Assembly (NCBI GenBank): GCA_946405475.1
Contig: CAMJHI010000069.1
Coordinates: forward strand, 1-9,529
From: an uncultured Clostridia bacterium
Lineage (GTDB): Bacteria > Bacillota > Clostridia > Oscillospirales > Acutalibacteraceae
DNA: 9,529 nucleotides
Reading direction: 5' to 3'
Shown: positions 1 through 7,772 of the stretch, piece by piece
Numbering within the stretch: the stretch's first letter is position 1
Layout of the letters: each line of letters begins with the position of its first letter
The notes under the pieces: generated by a model
Told to the model about the DNA's origin: nothing
What the model saw: only the letters and a program-made list of their open reading frames with translations
Database searches by the model: none
Translations under genes and position numbers: made by a program

Positions 1-239
1 TGCCACGCGAAGCAGGGTTTGGGTGCCACCGTCCAGTTCATGCCATCGTCGCTCGTGGCCAGTCCGATGTTGGTGCCGTCGAGCCGATGCTCCTCAAAGC
101 TGCCGTAATCGTTGCGAAACAGCATCACGTATTTGCCATTATACTTGGTCACGCCCGCGTTGAACACCAGCGCGGCAGGGTAGGGCACGTCAAACCGCGT
201 GAGGACGGGCCTGTCGAGCTTTTTCATGATGGGGTTCAT
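1..239 (-). CDS. GH130 family glycoside phosphorylase/hydrolase, N-terminal part only
   Basis: About 79 N-terminal residues are visible before the gene runs off the left edge. The translation starts MNPIMKKLDRPVLTRFDVPY and continues through FNAGVTKYNGKYVMLFRNDYG (about residues 27-47) and GTNIGLATSDDGMNW (about 56-70). This matches the first blades of the five-bladed propeller of GH130. Characterised GH130 enzymes mostly phosphorolyse beta-mannosides (mannosyl-glucose, beta-1,4-mannooligosaccharides, mannosyl-GlcNAc) in the cytoplasm, releasing mannose 1-phosphate. The catalytic Asp lies beyond the visible part, so activity and subfamily cannot be judged. No signal peptide is seen. The ATG at 239-237 is chosen because a perfect GGAGG (252-248) lies 8 nt upstream, inside the end of the preceding gene. 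The gap to that gene's stop is only 4 nt, so this is the third gene of a coupled operon. Some GH130 members are plain hydrolases. The family call is firm; the substrate is open. Confidence 0.85.
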   Translation of the reverse strand, partial: MNPIMKKLDRPVLTRFDVPYPAALVFNAGVTKYNGKYVMLFRNDYGSFEEHRLDGTNIGLATSDDGMNWTVAPKPCFAW

Positions 240-243
240 GTTC

Positions 244-1953
244 TTATCCTCCGATCTCAATGGTGATGGGCTGTTCTGTTAAAGTAAACGTGTATTCGTC
301 GGCGCCGAAGCCGCCGGTCAGAAAGAAAACGTCCCGGCGCTGATACGGCGCGGCTGTTTGGATGCTTACCGTGTTTTTGATGATCGGCAGCACGAACCGG
401 ACGCCGTTTCGCTTTTGATTGAGCTTTGCCGTTATGATAACACGATCGGCGCTGAAAGTATAGCGGAACGCGGCGGTGAGCGATTCGTCCACGGCCTTTC
501 GCTCGTTGACCTCACAGAACCGCGCCGTAACGTCAGCCTGTACTTCGTCGCCGTTGTGCTTTACCTCGATCTGCGCGCCGCCGTCCAGACAGGTGGCATA
601 GATTGGCCCGCCCGTTTCAAGCTCCGCCCGCGGCAGGAGCGAACGGTGCGGCACGTTCTGCGGCTGCTGCATATTGTTCGGCTCGGTCAGTCTGTAATCC
701 GGCACCGACCCGGCGATCACCGCGCCGTGCTGTCGATGATACAGCAGCGAAAGCGACCCGCCCGAGGCGTGCGCCGCCCCGCGCGCAAAGGTGTAGGTGG
801 CGTAATCATAAGCAGTCACGGTGGCGAGCCACGACCCGACCGAAACTTTGTACGTGTCCAGTTCGGGGTAAAACCTGACCCGCGTCGTTCCCTCGTCGCA
901 GGGCAGCGCCACGGGTTCCCGCACCTCAAAACCGTGGCACAAAGCGTCCGCCAGCGCCGCCGCATGGCAGATCGTGTGGTGCACGCAGGGCGGCTGACCG
1001 TAGTCCGGGTAACGGCGCCCGCCGTAAAGCGCACCGTTGTGGGTGCAATCTTTGAGCAGATCAAAGGTGCGCCGCGCCGCCTCGGCAAAGACAGCGTCGG
1101 ATCGAGCAAAAGCGGCAAACAGACCAAGGCACCCGTCCGCCGTGCGGCTGCCGTAATACGTCCATTTATTGTTCCTGACGCCAAAGGAATTGTCCCACCC
1201 GCCGTCGGGCAGCATGAAATCCAGCATTTGGCGGGCGTGCTTTTTCAGTTGTTCCAGCGCCGCGTCATCGTGCAGGGTAATGGCCGCGTCGACGAGGCAG
1301 GGGAGTGATTCTTCCATTTCGTACCCGATGTCGATCGGCGCGCAGCCCTTGTCGGTGCGGCAGTCGTGCGGCTGCCCTTCGCCGCAGAGCAGGCCGTTTT
1401 CGGTGAACAGAGAAAGGCAGTAGTCGAGCAGCTTTTGCGCCTGACGCGTGTATTCCTGTCTGTCAAAGCATTCGCCCGCCATGGCGTTGACCGCCGCCGC
1501 GGCGCAGTAATAATTGATGTTGGCGCGAAAGCCGGGTCTGACGTTGTGAAAGACCCATGCCGCGGCATCGGCAAACAGCGTTTTCAGCTCTGCGAAAAAA
1601 TCGGGCGGCAGCCTGTCACCGAAACGGTGGAAGGTTTTGAAGAGGTTGATCGCGGAAAACACCGTGATCCCGTTCCACGCGCTGTCAAAATCGTTTCGCA
1701 CGCTGCCATCCGGGTTCGTAAGCAGCCGCCGGAACCGCAGCAGCCGCTTCGCGCCGTCGAGGTATGATTCGTTGTTCGTCAGCGCATAGGCGCAAACAAG
1801 CGGGTAGACGGCGTTATCCGCGCGGCCGTGGAGCCGATCACACGCTTCGCACCGAAAACCGCCGTAAAATTCACTTGCTTCTTCGGTGATCTGCTGCCTG
1901 AGCAGATGATCGCACCAATCCAGCAAAAGCCATTGCCCGTTATCTGTCTTCAC
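244..1953 (-). CDS. Putative cytoplasmic (alpha/alpha)6-toroid glycan-active enzyme, specificity unknown
   Basis: This 569-residue protein (from the GTG start) is not one I can name. Residues 1 to about 345 are helical, with repeated amphipathic helices and Gly/aromatic-rich turns like the (alpha/alpha)6 toroid of polysaccharide lyases and some glycosidases. Residues from about 355 to the end are beta-rich, resembling the C-terminal sandwich of heparinase II/III-like lyases. Candidate active-site stretches are RANINYYCAAAAVNAMAGE (143-161), DNSFGVRNNKWTYYGSRTADG (254-274) and YPDYGQPPCVHHTICHAA (315-332). These carry Asn, Tyr and His residues of the kind used by such lyases, but this assignment is inference. 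There is no signal peptide or membrane segment, so it should act on an imported sugar. It overlaps the upstream symporter gene by 14 nt and lies 4 nt before the GH130 gene. The start is GTG 1953-1951 because AGGAG (1965-1961) lies 7 nt upstream. An in-frame ATG at 1959 would sit 1 nt from that site, and a TTG at 1968 would overlap it. Confidence 0.75.
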   Translation of the reverse strand: MKTDNGQWLLLDWCDHLLRQQITEEASEFYGGFRCEACDRLHGRADNAVYPLVCAYALTNNESYLDGAKRLLRFRRLLTNPDGSVRNDFDSAWNGITVFSAINLFKTFHRFGDRLPPDFFAELKTLFADAAAWVFHNVRPGFRANINYYCAAAAVNAMAGECFDRQEYTRQAQKLLDYCLSLFTENGLLCGEGQPHDCRTDKGCAPIDIGYEMEESLPCLVDAAITLHDDAALEQLKKHARQMLDFMLPDGGWDNSFGVRNNKWTYYGSRTADGCLGLFAAFARSDAVFAEAARRTFDLLKDCTHNGALYGGRRYPDYGQPPCVHHTICHAAALADALCHGFEVREPVALPCDEGTTRVRFYPELDTYKVSVGSWLATVTAYDYATYTFARGAAHASGGSLSLLYHRQHGAVIAGSVPDYRLTEPNNMQQPQNVPHRSLLPRAELETGGPIYATCLDGGAQIEVKHNGDEVQADVTARFCEVNERKAVDESLTAAFRYTFSADRVIITAKLNQKRNGVRFVLPIIKNTVSIQTAAPYQRRDVFFLTGGFGADEYTFTLTEQPITIEIGG

Positions 1954-3445
1954 ATTCATTCTCCTCAAGGCTTTCGCGTAATGTTTCCCTTTTTGCGCGG
2001 AACGCTTCCAGCTCTGCCATGATCGCGGCCTTTCGCGCCCCGGTGAAGTTATCGAACAGATAGGTTCCGGCTGCGCACAGGTTGCCGAATACGCCGCACA
2101 GCGTGAACATCAGGAACAGCCCGCGCAGCGTCTGCGGCGTCTGCTCCACGCCGGTACCTGACGCGCCTTCGTTGTAATGAATTCGTTCAAAGCTGATGTT
2201 GTAAAAGTTGGTGCGGATGAAATTGTAGGCCGTGCCCAGAATGCTCTGCGTGGTGCTGATGAGCCCCTCGCTGCGGATCGGCGTTCCGAATTCTTTCGTG
2301 GAATACCACTCCATATAGTCGGTGGCGTCACCGATCAGCACCTTTTTGCTGGCGATCACCGCGTTGTTCGGCATGCCGGAAATGCCGATGAGCAGACCGA
2401 TGAGCCAGCGATACTTCCGTATCTTTTCTGTTTTATATTTCAGTCCGAACAGCGCCATGACGGAATAAAACAAGCCGGTGAACGCGTAACTGCCCGACAT
2501 GACGGTGCGGGCGGAAAACCGGCTGTTCAGCACGGGCACGGCCGCGAGCCCGGCGTAGGAAAGCGTGCCGCTGACCGCGTCGATGACGGCCTTCATTTTG
2601 TAATCGCCGAAGCAGTCTTCATAGATATAAGGCAACAGCTTGTAGGAAAGCTGCCGGATCTGTTCAAAAAAATTGCCGATCTGCACCGTAACGAAGGAAC
2701 GGCTGTGCAGCACGGTTGCCAGCGTTTTTCGATCCCAGTTGATTTTTGCTTTATCGGGTCGTTTTTCCACGCGAAGCTTTTCGGTCAGCGTGAAGTACGG
2801 CCCATACATGGCGGCCAGCCCGAGGATGCAGAACACGAGCGCTACAACAAAATAACCGCTCTGCTTGCCCGAAGGGGTTTTGGCGGAGCCGACCACAAGT
2901 GGGATCAGCCAGCCAGGCAGCATGGAGCCCAGCGCCTGCGCCAGCGTTGCCAGTGTGAAAAAATTCTTTCTGTCCTTCGCGTCGGTGGTCATGCGCAGCG
3001 ACATGGCGGTCAGCGAGGTGTCGTAAAAGGCGTCCGCCGCGTTATAGATAAGCTTGATGATCAGCGTCCAGAGAAAGTTGTAAAACGATTGGTGAAACGG
3101 CACCACGAACAGCAGCATGGATGCGACGGCGAACGGAACGGGCGCATAAAGCAGCACCGTTTTGGTCGGCGTGCGTCGGTTGAGCGGAACGGGGGTGTCG
3201 ACTACGTTGCCGGCAATGGGTGCGATGAGCAGGCCGAAGGCAGTGAAAACATTGCCCATGATCGTCATCAGTCGGTTTTCAATGCCCATGAAGTCGCGGA
3301 AAAACTTGTCGGAAAACGTGTTGACGCTGTCCTGACCCATTTCGTTCCCGAAAACGCCGCCGGCGTAGCCGAGCTGTTCCTTTACGGTGAACGAGGGGTT
3401 GTTTGTGACCTTTTCCTTCAGCGCCGTCCATCTTTCTTTCAGCAT
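1940..3445 (-). CDS. GPH-family (MFS) sugar:cation symporter
   Basis: This is a 501-residue polytopic membrane protein of the glycoside-pentoside-hexuronide:cation symporter type (MelB/XynB/UidB-like), which imports small glycosides with Na+ or H+. About eleven to twelve hydrophobic segments are visible, including GNVFTAFGLLIAPIAGNVVD, TVLLYAPVPFAVASMLLFVV, GYFVVALVFCILGLAAMYG and LRGLFLMFTLCGVFGNLCAA. The N-terminal region has the family layout, with a cytosolic stretch, then YAGGVFGNEMGQDSVNTF and the first Asp-containing loop (AGNVVD). The cytosolic loop TTDAKDRKNFFTLAT corresponds to the conserved loop after TM4. The ATG at 3445-3443 is preferred over the one at 3463 because GAGGGAG (3457-3451) lies 5-7 nt upstream, while the upstream ATG has no such site. 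The gene begins 32 nt after a strong palindrome that follows carB, and I see no convincing promoter of its own. Substrate is unknown; the neighbouring GH130 suggests a mannoside or similar disaccharide. Confidence 0.88.
   Translation of the reverse strand: MLKERWTALKEKVTNNPSFTVKEQLGYAGGVFGNEMGQDSVNTFSDKFFRDFMGIENRLMTIMGNVFTAFGLLIAPIAGNVVDTPVPLNRRTPTKTVLLYAPVPFAVASMLLFVVPFHQSFYNFLWTLIIKLIYNAADAFYDTSLTAMSLRMTTDAKDRKNFFTLATLAQALGSMLPGWLIPLVVGSAKTPSGKQSGYFVVALVFCILGLAAMYGPYFTLTEKLRVEKRPDKAKINWDRKTLATVLHSRSFVTVQIGNFFEQIRQLSYKLLPYIYEDCFGDYKMKAVIDAVSGTLSYAGLAAVPVLNSRFSARTVMSGSYAFTGLFYSVMALFGLKYKTEKIRKYRWLIGLLIGISGMPNNAVIASKKVLIGDATDYMEWYSTKEFGTPIRSEGLISTTQSILGTAYNFIRTNFYNISFERIHYNEGASGTGVEQTPQTLRGLFLMFTLCGVFGNLCAAGTYLFDNFTGARKAAIMAELEAFRAKRETLRESLEENECEDR
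1961..1965 (-). promoter_or_regulatory. Ribosome binding site that decides the start of the toroid-enzyme gene
   Basis: The minus strand reads AGGAG from 1965 to 1961, followed by AATGAAT and GTG (1953-1951). The 7-nt spacer favours the GTG start over the in-frame ATG at 1959-1957 (1-nt spacer) and the TTG at 1968, whose codons would contain the site. The site lies within the last codons of the symporter gene, so the two genes are likely translationally coupled. Confidence 0.65.
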
Positions 3446-3476
3446 CTGATCTCCCTCAACCATTTTTGATGTAATG

Positions 3477-3520
3477 AAACAGCCGCCGTATCAGTCGGTC
3501 GACCGGTACGGCGGTTGTTT
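3477..3520 (-). terminator. Nested palindrome directly after carB: probable intrinsic terminator or attenuator
   Basis: Positions 3477-3490 pair with 3507-3520 in a 14-bp stem with a single mismatch (a G-U wobble when read on the plus strand). The stem core is CCGCCGTA/TACGGCGG. The 16-nt loop holds a second perfect palindrome, CGGTCGACCG (3496-3505). The stem starts one base after the carB stop codon. On the minus strand the hairpin is flanked by A-rich and U-rich ends (AAACAA...TGTTT), but the U-tract is short and then reads CATTAC. On the plus strand the tract TTGTTTTC is slightly better, so it could act in both directions. The likely role is ending carAB transcription. An operator role for the inner palindrome is possible, because the symporter start is only 32 nt downstream. 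Confidence 0.6.
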
Positions 3521-6500
3521 TCAGAATGCTTTGGTGATATCGATAAGCCTCGTATTGCCCTGATCGTAGCACGCGGCGATCACGTCGGACAGCGCCAGCG
3601 CCGTGTCAAGGCTGGTCATGCACGGAATCTTCAGGTTCATGCACTTGCGGTAAAGCACGCGGAAGTCGCCCACGGAATAATCCATGACCGCGCCGGTATA
3701 AACCACGTAATTCACCGTGCCGGTTTCGATGAGGTTGTTGATGTCGTCGTTTTCCCACACGTTGTGCGCCGTGGTCACGTCGATGCCGCGGGCGCGGATG
3801 GCCTTGGCGGTGTCGGGCGTGGCGTAAATGGCAATGCCGAGGTCGGTGAACCGTTCGGCCAAGGCGATGGCGTCGGTGTAGTCATAATCCTCCACCGAGA
3901 TCAGGATGCCCTGATTCGGCTTTTTGCGGATCTCGGCCACGTCGATACCGGCGGCGGCAAGGCCCTTGTAAAGCGCTTCCGTCTTGGTGCGGCCGATGCC
4001 GAGCACTTCGCCGGTCGATTTCATTTCGGGGCCCATGATGGTGTTCGCGTCGGTGAGCTTTTCAAAGCTGAAAACGGGCACCTTGATGGCGTAATACTTG
4101 GAGGAGGGGGCGAGACCGTTTTCGTAGCCCATATCCACCAGCGTTTCGCCGAGCATGGCGCGGCTGGCCAGATCGACCATCGGAATGCCCGTGACCTTGC
4201 TGATGTAGGGCACCGTGCGGCTGGCACGCGGGTTCACTTCGATCACGTACAGTTCGCCGTCCTGCACCAGGTACTGAATGTTGACGATGCCCTGCGTGCC
4301 GAGCCCGCGCGCGATCTCGACCGAGGTTTTCACCACCGTGTTCTTCATGCTCTCGCTCAGGTTATACGGCGGATATACGGCGATGGAGTCGCCCGAATGG
4401 ATACCGGCGCGCTCGATGTGTTCCATGATGCCGGGGATCAGAACGGTCGTGCCGTCGGAAATGCAGTCCACTTCCAATTCGATGCCGGGCATATATTTGT
4501 CGATCAGCACCGAGTTGCTGATTTTGCCGGACAGGATGATCTCCATGAACTGACGCACTTCTTCTTCGCTGCGCACCACGCTCATACCCTGACCGCCGAT
4601 GACGTAGGACGGACGCAGCAGCACGGGGTAGCCGAGGATCTTCGCGGCGATGAGCGCCTCGTCAACGGTGTTGACCGAAACAGCCTTCGGACGCTTGATG
4701 CCGATGGTTTCGAGGAAGGCGTCGAACTTTTCTCTGTCCTCCGCGGTGTCGATGCCGTGCGCCGAGGTGCCGAGAATGGTGATGCCGTGATCGACCAGAT
4801 ACTGCGTGAGCTTGATGGCGGTCTGCCCGCCGAAGGCGACCACAACGCCGATGGGCTTTTCCACCTCGATCACGTTCATCACGTCTTCGGGCGTCAGCGG
4901 CTCAAAGTACAGGCGGTCGGCGGTGTCATAGTCGGTGGAAACCGTTTCGGGGTTGTTGTTGACGATGACCACGTCGTAGCCGCGTTTGCGCAGCGCCCAG
5001 ACGCAGTGCACGGAGCTGTAGTCGAATTCGATGCCCTGACCGATGCGGATGGGGCCGGAGCCCAGCACCATCACCACGGGCTTGCCGCTGCGCGGCATCT
5101 GGCGCGATTCGCACTCCTTGTCGGCGCTGGAATAGAAATAGGGGGTCTGCGCGTCGAATTCCGCCGCGCAGGTGTCGACCATTTTGTAGCTGCAGTGATA
5201 GTCGGGCAGCTCGTCAACGCCGGTCAGGCGCTTGATGAACGAATCCGGGAAGCCGGACTTTTTCGCCTTGAGATAAAGCTCTTCGGTGAGCGGCTGTGAG
5301 CTCAGCTCTTCCTCGAGCGCAATGGCTTTTTGCAGGCAATACAGGAAATAGCGGTCGATCTTGGTGATGTCAAAAATCGTGTCGACGCTCACGCCGGCTT
5401 TCAGCGCCTCATAAATCGTGAACAGGCGCATATCGTCCTGCGCGGCGAGCCTCGTCATTAAATCGTCGTCGCTGTTCGGCTTGGCATTGAGCGAATCCAG
5501 CCCGATCTCCACGCCGCGCACCGCTTTCATGATCGCTTCGATGAACGACTGACCGATCGCCATGACCTCGCCGGTGGCCTTCATCTGCGTGCCGAGCTTG
5601 CGGCTCGAGCCGATGAACTTGTCGAACGGCCACTTCGGGAATTTGGCGACCACGTAGTCGATCGCGGGCTCGAAGCAGGCGCAGGTCTTGCCGGTGATCT
5701 CGTTGGTGATCTCATCCAGGTGATAGCCCAGCGCCAGCATGCTGGTGATTTTGGCGATGGGGTAACCGGTCGCCTTGCTCGCCAGCGCGGAGGAACGCGA
5801 CACGCGGGGGTTGACCTCGATCACGGCGTATTCAAAGCTGTTGGGGTCAAGCGCGAACTGGCAGTTGCACCCGCCCACGATGCCCAGCGCCGTCACCATT
5901 TCGAGCGCCGCTGTGCGCAGCATCTGATATTCTTTGTTGGCCAGCGTCAGCGCGGGGGCGACCACGATGGAATCGCCCGTGTGGATGCCGACCGGGTCGA
6001 CGTTTTCCATGGAGCAGATCGTGATGGCGTTGCCGCACTCGTCGCGCATGGTTTCAAATTCGATCTCTTTCCAGCCGGAAATGCATTTTTCCACCAGAAT
6101 CTGGGTGATGGGGGACATATCCAGCCCGACGGTGGCGATTTCGATGAACTCTTCTTCGTTGTCGGCAATGCCGCCGCCGGTGCCGCCCAGCGTAAAGGCC
6201 GGACGAACGATCACGGGGTAGCCGATCTTTTTGGCCGCGGCCACGGCCTCGTCAATGTTGTTGGCGATTTCATTGGGTACGCAGGGCTGACCGATCTCTT
6301 CCATCGTTTTGCGGAACAGGTCGCGGTCTTCGGCCTTTTTGATGGCGTTGACGTCGCTGCCCAGAATTTTCACGCCGTACTTGTCGAGCACGCCGTTTTC
6401 GGAAAGCTGCATGGAGATCGTCAGACCCGTCTGACCGCCCAGACCCGCCAGCAGCCCGTCGGGGCGCTCCTTTTCAATGATGCGGGTGATGGTGTCGACG

Positions 6501-6709
6501 GTCAGCGGCTCCAGATAGATTTCGTCCGCCAGCGCCTCGTCCGTCATGATCGTGGCGGGGTTGGAGTTGACCAGAACGACCTGAACGCCTTCCTTTTTCA
6601 GCACGCGGCAGGCCTGGGCGCCGGCGTAGTCGAATTCAGCGGCCTGACCGATGATAATGGGGCCGGAGCCGATGACCAGTACTTTTTTGATATCTTTATT
6701 CTTCGGCAT
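3521..6709 (-). CDS. carB: Carbamoyl-phosphate synthase large subunit
   Basis: This is a full-length 1062-residue CarB. It uses ammonia delivered by CarA, bicarbonate and two ATP to make carbamoyl phosphate for arginine and pyrimidine synthesis. It has the duplicated ATP-grasp layout: first synthetase half about 1-400 (GSGP 14-17, GGTGGG 175-180, EVNPRVSRSSALASKATGYP 298-317), oligomerisation region about 400-540, second half about 545-930 (GSGP 550-553, RPSYVIGGQGM 700-709, EVNPRASR 824-831) and an MGS-fold allosteric domain 938-1062. Residues matching the E. coli ornithine ligands Glu783 and Asp791 are present as Glu766 and Asp774. The MGS domain is unusual: positions matching E. coli Lys954, Lys993, Asn1015 and Thr1017 (recalled UMP/IMP ligands) are Tyr944, Asn983, Tyr1004 and Gly1006. 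The ATG at 6709 has GGAGG (6723-6719) 9 nt upstream and overlaps carA by 14 nt. The identification is secure. Confidence 0.98.
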   Translation of the reverse strand: MPKNKDIKKVLVIGSGPIIIGQAAEFDYAGAQACRVLKKEGVQVVLVNSNPATIMTDEALADEIYLEPLTVDTITRIIEKERPDGLLAGLGGQTGLTISMQLSENGVLDKYGVKILGSDVNAIKKAEDRDLFRKTMEEIGQPCVPNEIANNIDEAVAAAKKIGYPVIVRPAFTLGGTGGGIADNEEEFIEIATVGLDMSPITQILVEKCISGWKEIEFETMRDECGNAITICSMENVDPVGIHTGDSIVVAPALTLANKEYQMLRTAALEMVTALGIVGGCNCQFALDPNSFEYAVIEVNPRVSRSSALASKATGYPIAKITSMLALGYHLDEITNEITGKTCACFEPAIDYVVAKFPKWPFDKFIGSSRKLGTQMKATGEVMAIGQSFIEAIMKAVRGVEIGLDSLNAKPNSDDDLMTRLAAQDDMRLFTIYEALKAGVSVDTIFDITKIDRYFLYCLQKAIALEEELSSQPLTEELYLKAKKSGFPDSFIKRLTGVDELPDYHCSYKMVDTCAAEFDAQTPYFYSSADKECESRQMPRSGKPVVMVLGSGPIRIGQGIEFDYSSVHCVWALRKRGYDVVIVNNNPETVSTDYDTADRLYFEPLTPEDVMNVIEVEKPIGVVVAFGGQTAIKLTQYLVDHGITILGTSAHGIDTAEDREKFDAFLETIGIKRPKAVSVNTVDEALIAAKILGYPVLLRPSYVIGGQGMSVVRSEEEVRQFMEIILSGKISNSVLIDKYMPGIELEVDCISDGTTVLIPGIMEHIERAGIHSGDSIAVYPPYNLSESMKNTVVKTSVEIARGLGTQGIVNIQYLVQDGELYVIEVNPRASRTVPYISKVTGIPMVDLASRAMLGETLVDMGYENGLAPSSKYYAIKVPVFSFEKLTDANTIMGPEMKSTGEVLGIGRTKTEALYKGLAAAGIDVAEIRKKPNQGILISVEDYDYTDAIALAERFTDLGIAIYATPDTAKAIRARGIDVTTAHNVWENDDINNLIETGTVNYVVYTGAVMDYSVGDFRVLYRKCMNLKIPCMTSLDTALALSDVIAACYDQGNTRLIDITKAF

Positions 6710-7772
6710 TTTTCTTATCCTCCATCATCTGAGTGAAACGGTCGAACAGGTATTCCATGTCCTGCGGTCCGCCGCAGGCTTCTGGGTGGAACTGCACGGT
6801 GAACGCGTCGTAATCCGGGTATTCCATACCCTCGTTGCTGCCGTCGTTCGCGTTGGCGTAGATCTGTGTGCCCTTGCCCTCCAGCGATTCGGCAACCACC
6901 GCGTAGCCGTGGTTCTGGCTCGTGATATAGGTTCGGGTGCCTTTGAGGTCACGCACCGGCTGATTGGCGCCGTGGTGACCGTATTTGAGCTTGACCGTCT
7001 GCCCGCCCAGCGCCAGCGCGGTGAGCTGGTGCCCCAGGCAGATGCCGAACAGCGGCTTTTTGCCGAGCAGCTTTTTGATTTGCTCAATGCAGAACACGTC
7101 CTCCGCCGGGTCGCCCGGGCCGTTGGAAAGCATGATGCCGTCGGGGTTGTCGGCCAGGATCGTTTCGGCCGTTGTGTCGTAAGGATATTCCGTCACTTTG
7201 CAGCCCCGCTTTTGCAGGCAGCGGATGATGTTGTGCTTGGCGCCGTAGTCGATGAGAGCGACATTGTATTTTTTCTCACCGTTCGACTCATAAATATGCG
7301 CTTTCTTGGAAGATACGGCGGAAACCACGTTGGTGACGCGGTAGCTTTTGATCTCGTCCATATCGCATTCCGGCGTGTCGCTGATTTTGCCGTTCATCAC
7401 GCCCTGCTCGCGCAGCATGCGGGTGAGCGCCCGCGTGTCGATGCCGCACAGGCCGCACACGTTGTGTTCTTTCAGAAAATCGTCCAGAATGCCCTGTGAG
7501 CGGAAGTTCGACGGCGTGTCGCAAAGCTCGCGCACGATGTAGCCCTTGACCGCGCATTTTCCTTCATAATCCTCGGGGATCACGCCGTAGATGCCGATCA
7601 TCGGGAACGTCTGCGCCACGATCTGCCCGTCGTAGGAGGGATCGGTCAGCGTTTCGAGGTAACCGACGCAGCCGGTGTTGAAAACGACCTCGCCCACGCT
7701 TTCGGTGTCGGCGCCGATCTTCCACCCCTCGAACACGGTTCCGTTGCTTAAGATCAGATAACCTTTTTTCAT
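6696..7772 (-). CDS. carA: Carbamoyl-phosphate synthase small (glutaminase) subunit
   Basis: This 358-residue CarA hydrolyses glutamine and channels ammonia to CarB. The N-terminal CPSase_sm domain covers about 1-150 (LSNGTVFEGWKIGADTESVG; FNTGCVGYLETLTDPSY at 31-47). The C-terminal class I glutamine amidotransferase domain covers about 170-350. The triad is visible: Cys245 in GICLGHQL, and His329 and Glu331 in QFHPEA. SNGPGDP (216-222) and TSQNHGYAV (284-292) are also intact. The reading frame is open as far as 7919, but that extension would translate the promoter. The ATG at 7772 begins at the family's usual N-terminus and has AAGGGAAGGG about 8 nt upstream. The last 14 nt overlap carB, giving coupled, near-stoichiometric synthesis. 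The gene is driven by the consensus promoter at 7868-7840. Confidence 0.97.
   Translation of the reverse strand: MKKGYLILSNGTVFEGWKIGADTESVGEVVFNTGCVGYLETLTDPSYDGQIVAQTFPMIGIYGVIPEDYEGKCAVKGYIVRELCDTPSNFRSQGILDDFLKEHNVCGLCGIDTRALTRMLREQGVMNGKISDTPECDMDEIKSYRVTNVVSAVSSKKAHIYESNGEKKYNVALIDYGAKHNIIRCLQKRGCKVTEYPYDTTAETILADNPDGIMLSNGPGDPAEDVFCIEQIKKLLGKKPLFGICLGHQLTALALGGQTVKLKYGHHGANQPVRDLKGTRTYITSQNHGYAVVAESLEGKGTQIYANANDGSNEGMEYPDYDAFTVQFHPEACGGPQDMEYLFDRFTQMMEDKKNAEE

Noticed and set aside
358..1308. 316-codon plus-strand frame opposite the toroid-enzyme gene
   Set aside because: It is an Arg/Val-rich antisense shadow. The minus-strand frame has the coherent toroid motifs and a ribosome binding site.
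2177..3469. 430-codon plus-strand frame opposite the symporter
   Set aside because: The minus-strand frame has clear membrane segments and family motifs. The plus frame is Arg/Gly/His-rich with no hydrophobic pattern.
3515..5299. 594-codon open frame on the plus strand opposite carB
   Set aside because: It is a shadow of the highly conserved carB in a GC-rich genome, with His/Asp/Gly/Val-rich low-information composition, no ribosome binding site and a start inside the post-carB palindrome.
5720..6736. 338-codon plus-strand frame opposite the carB N-terminal half
   Set aside because: It has the same shadow composition as the other frame opposite carB and resembles no protein family I recognise.
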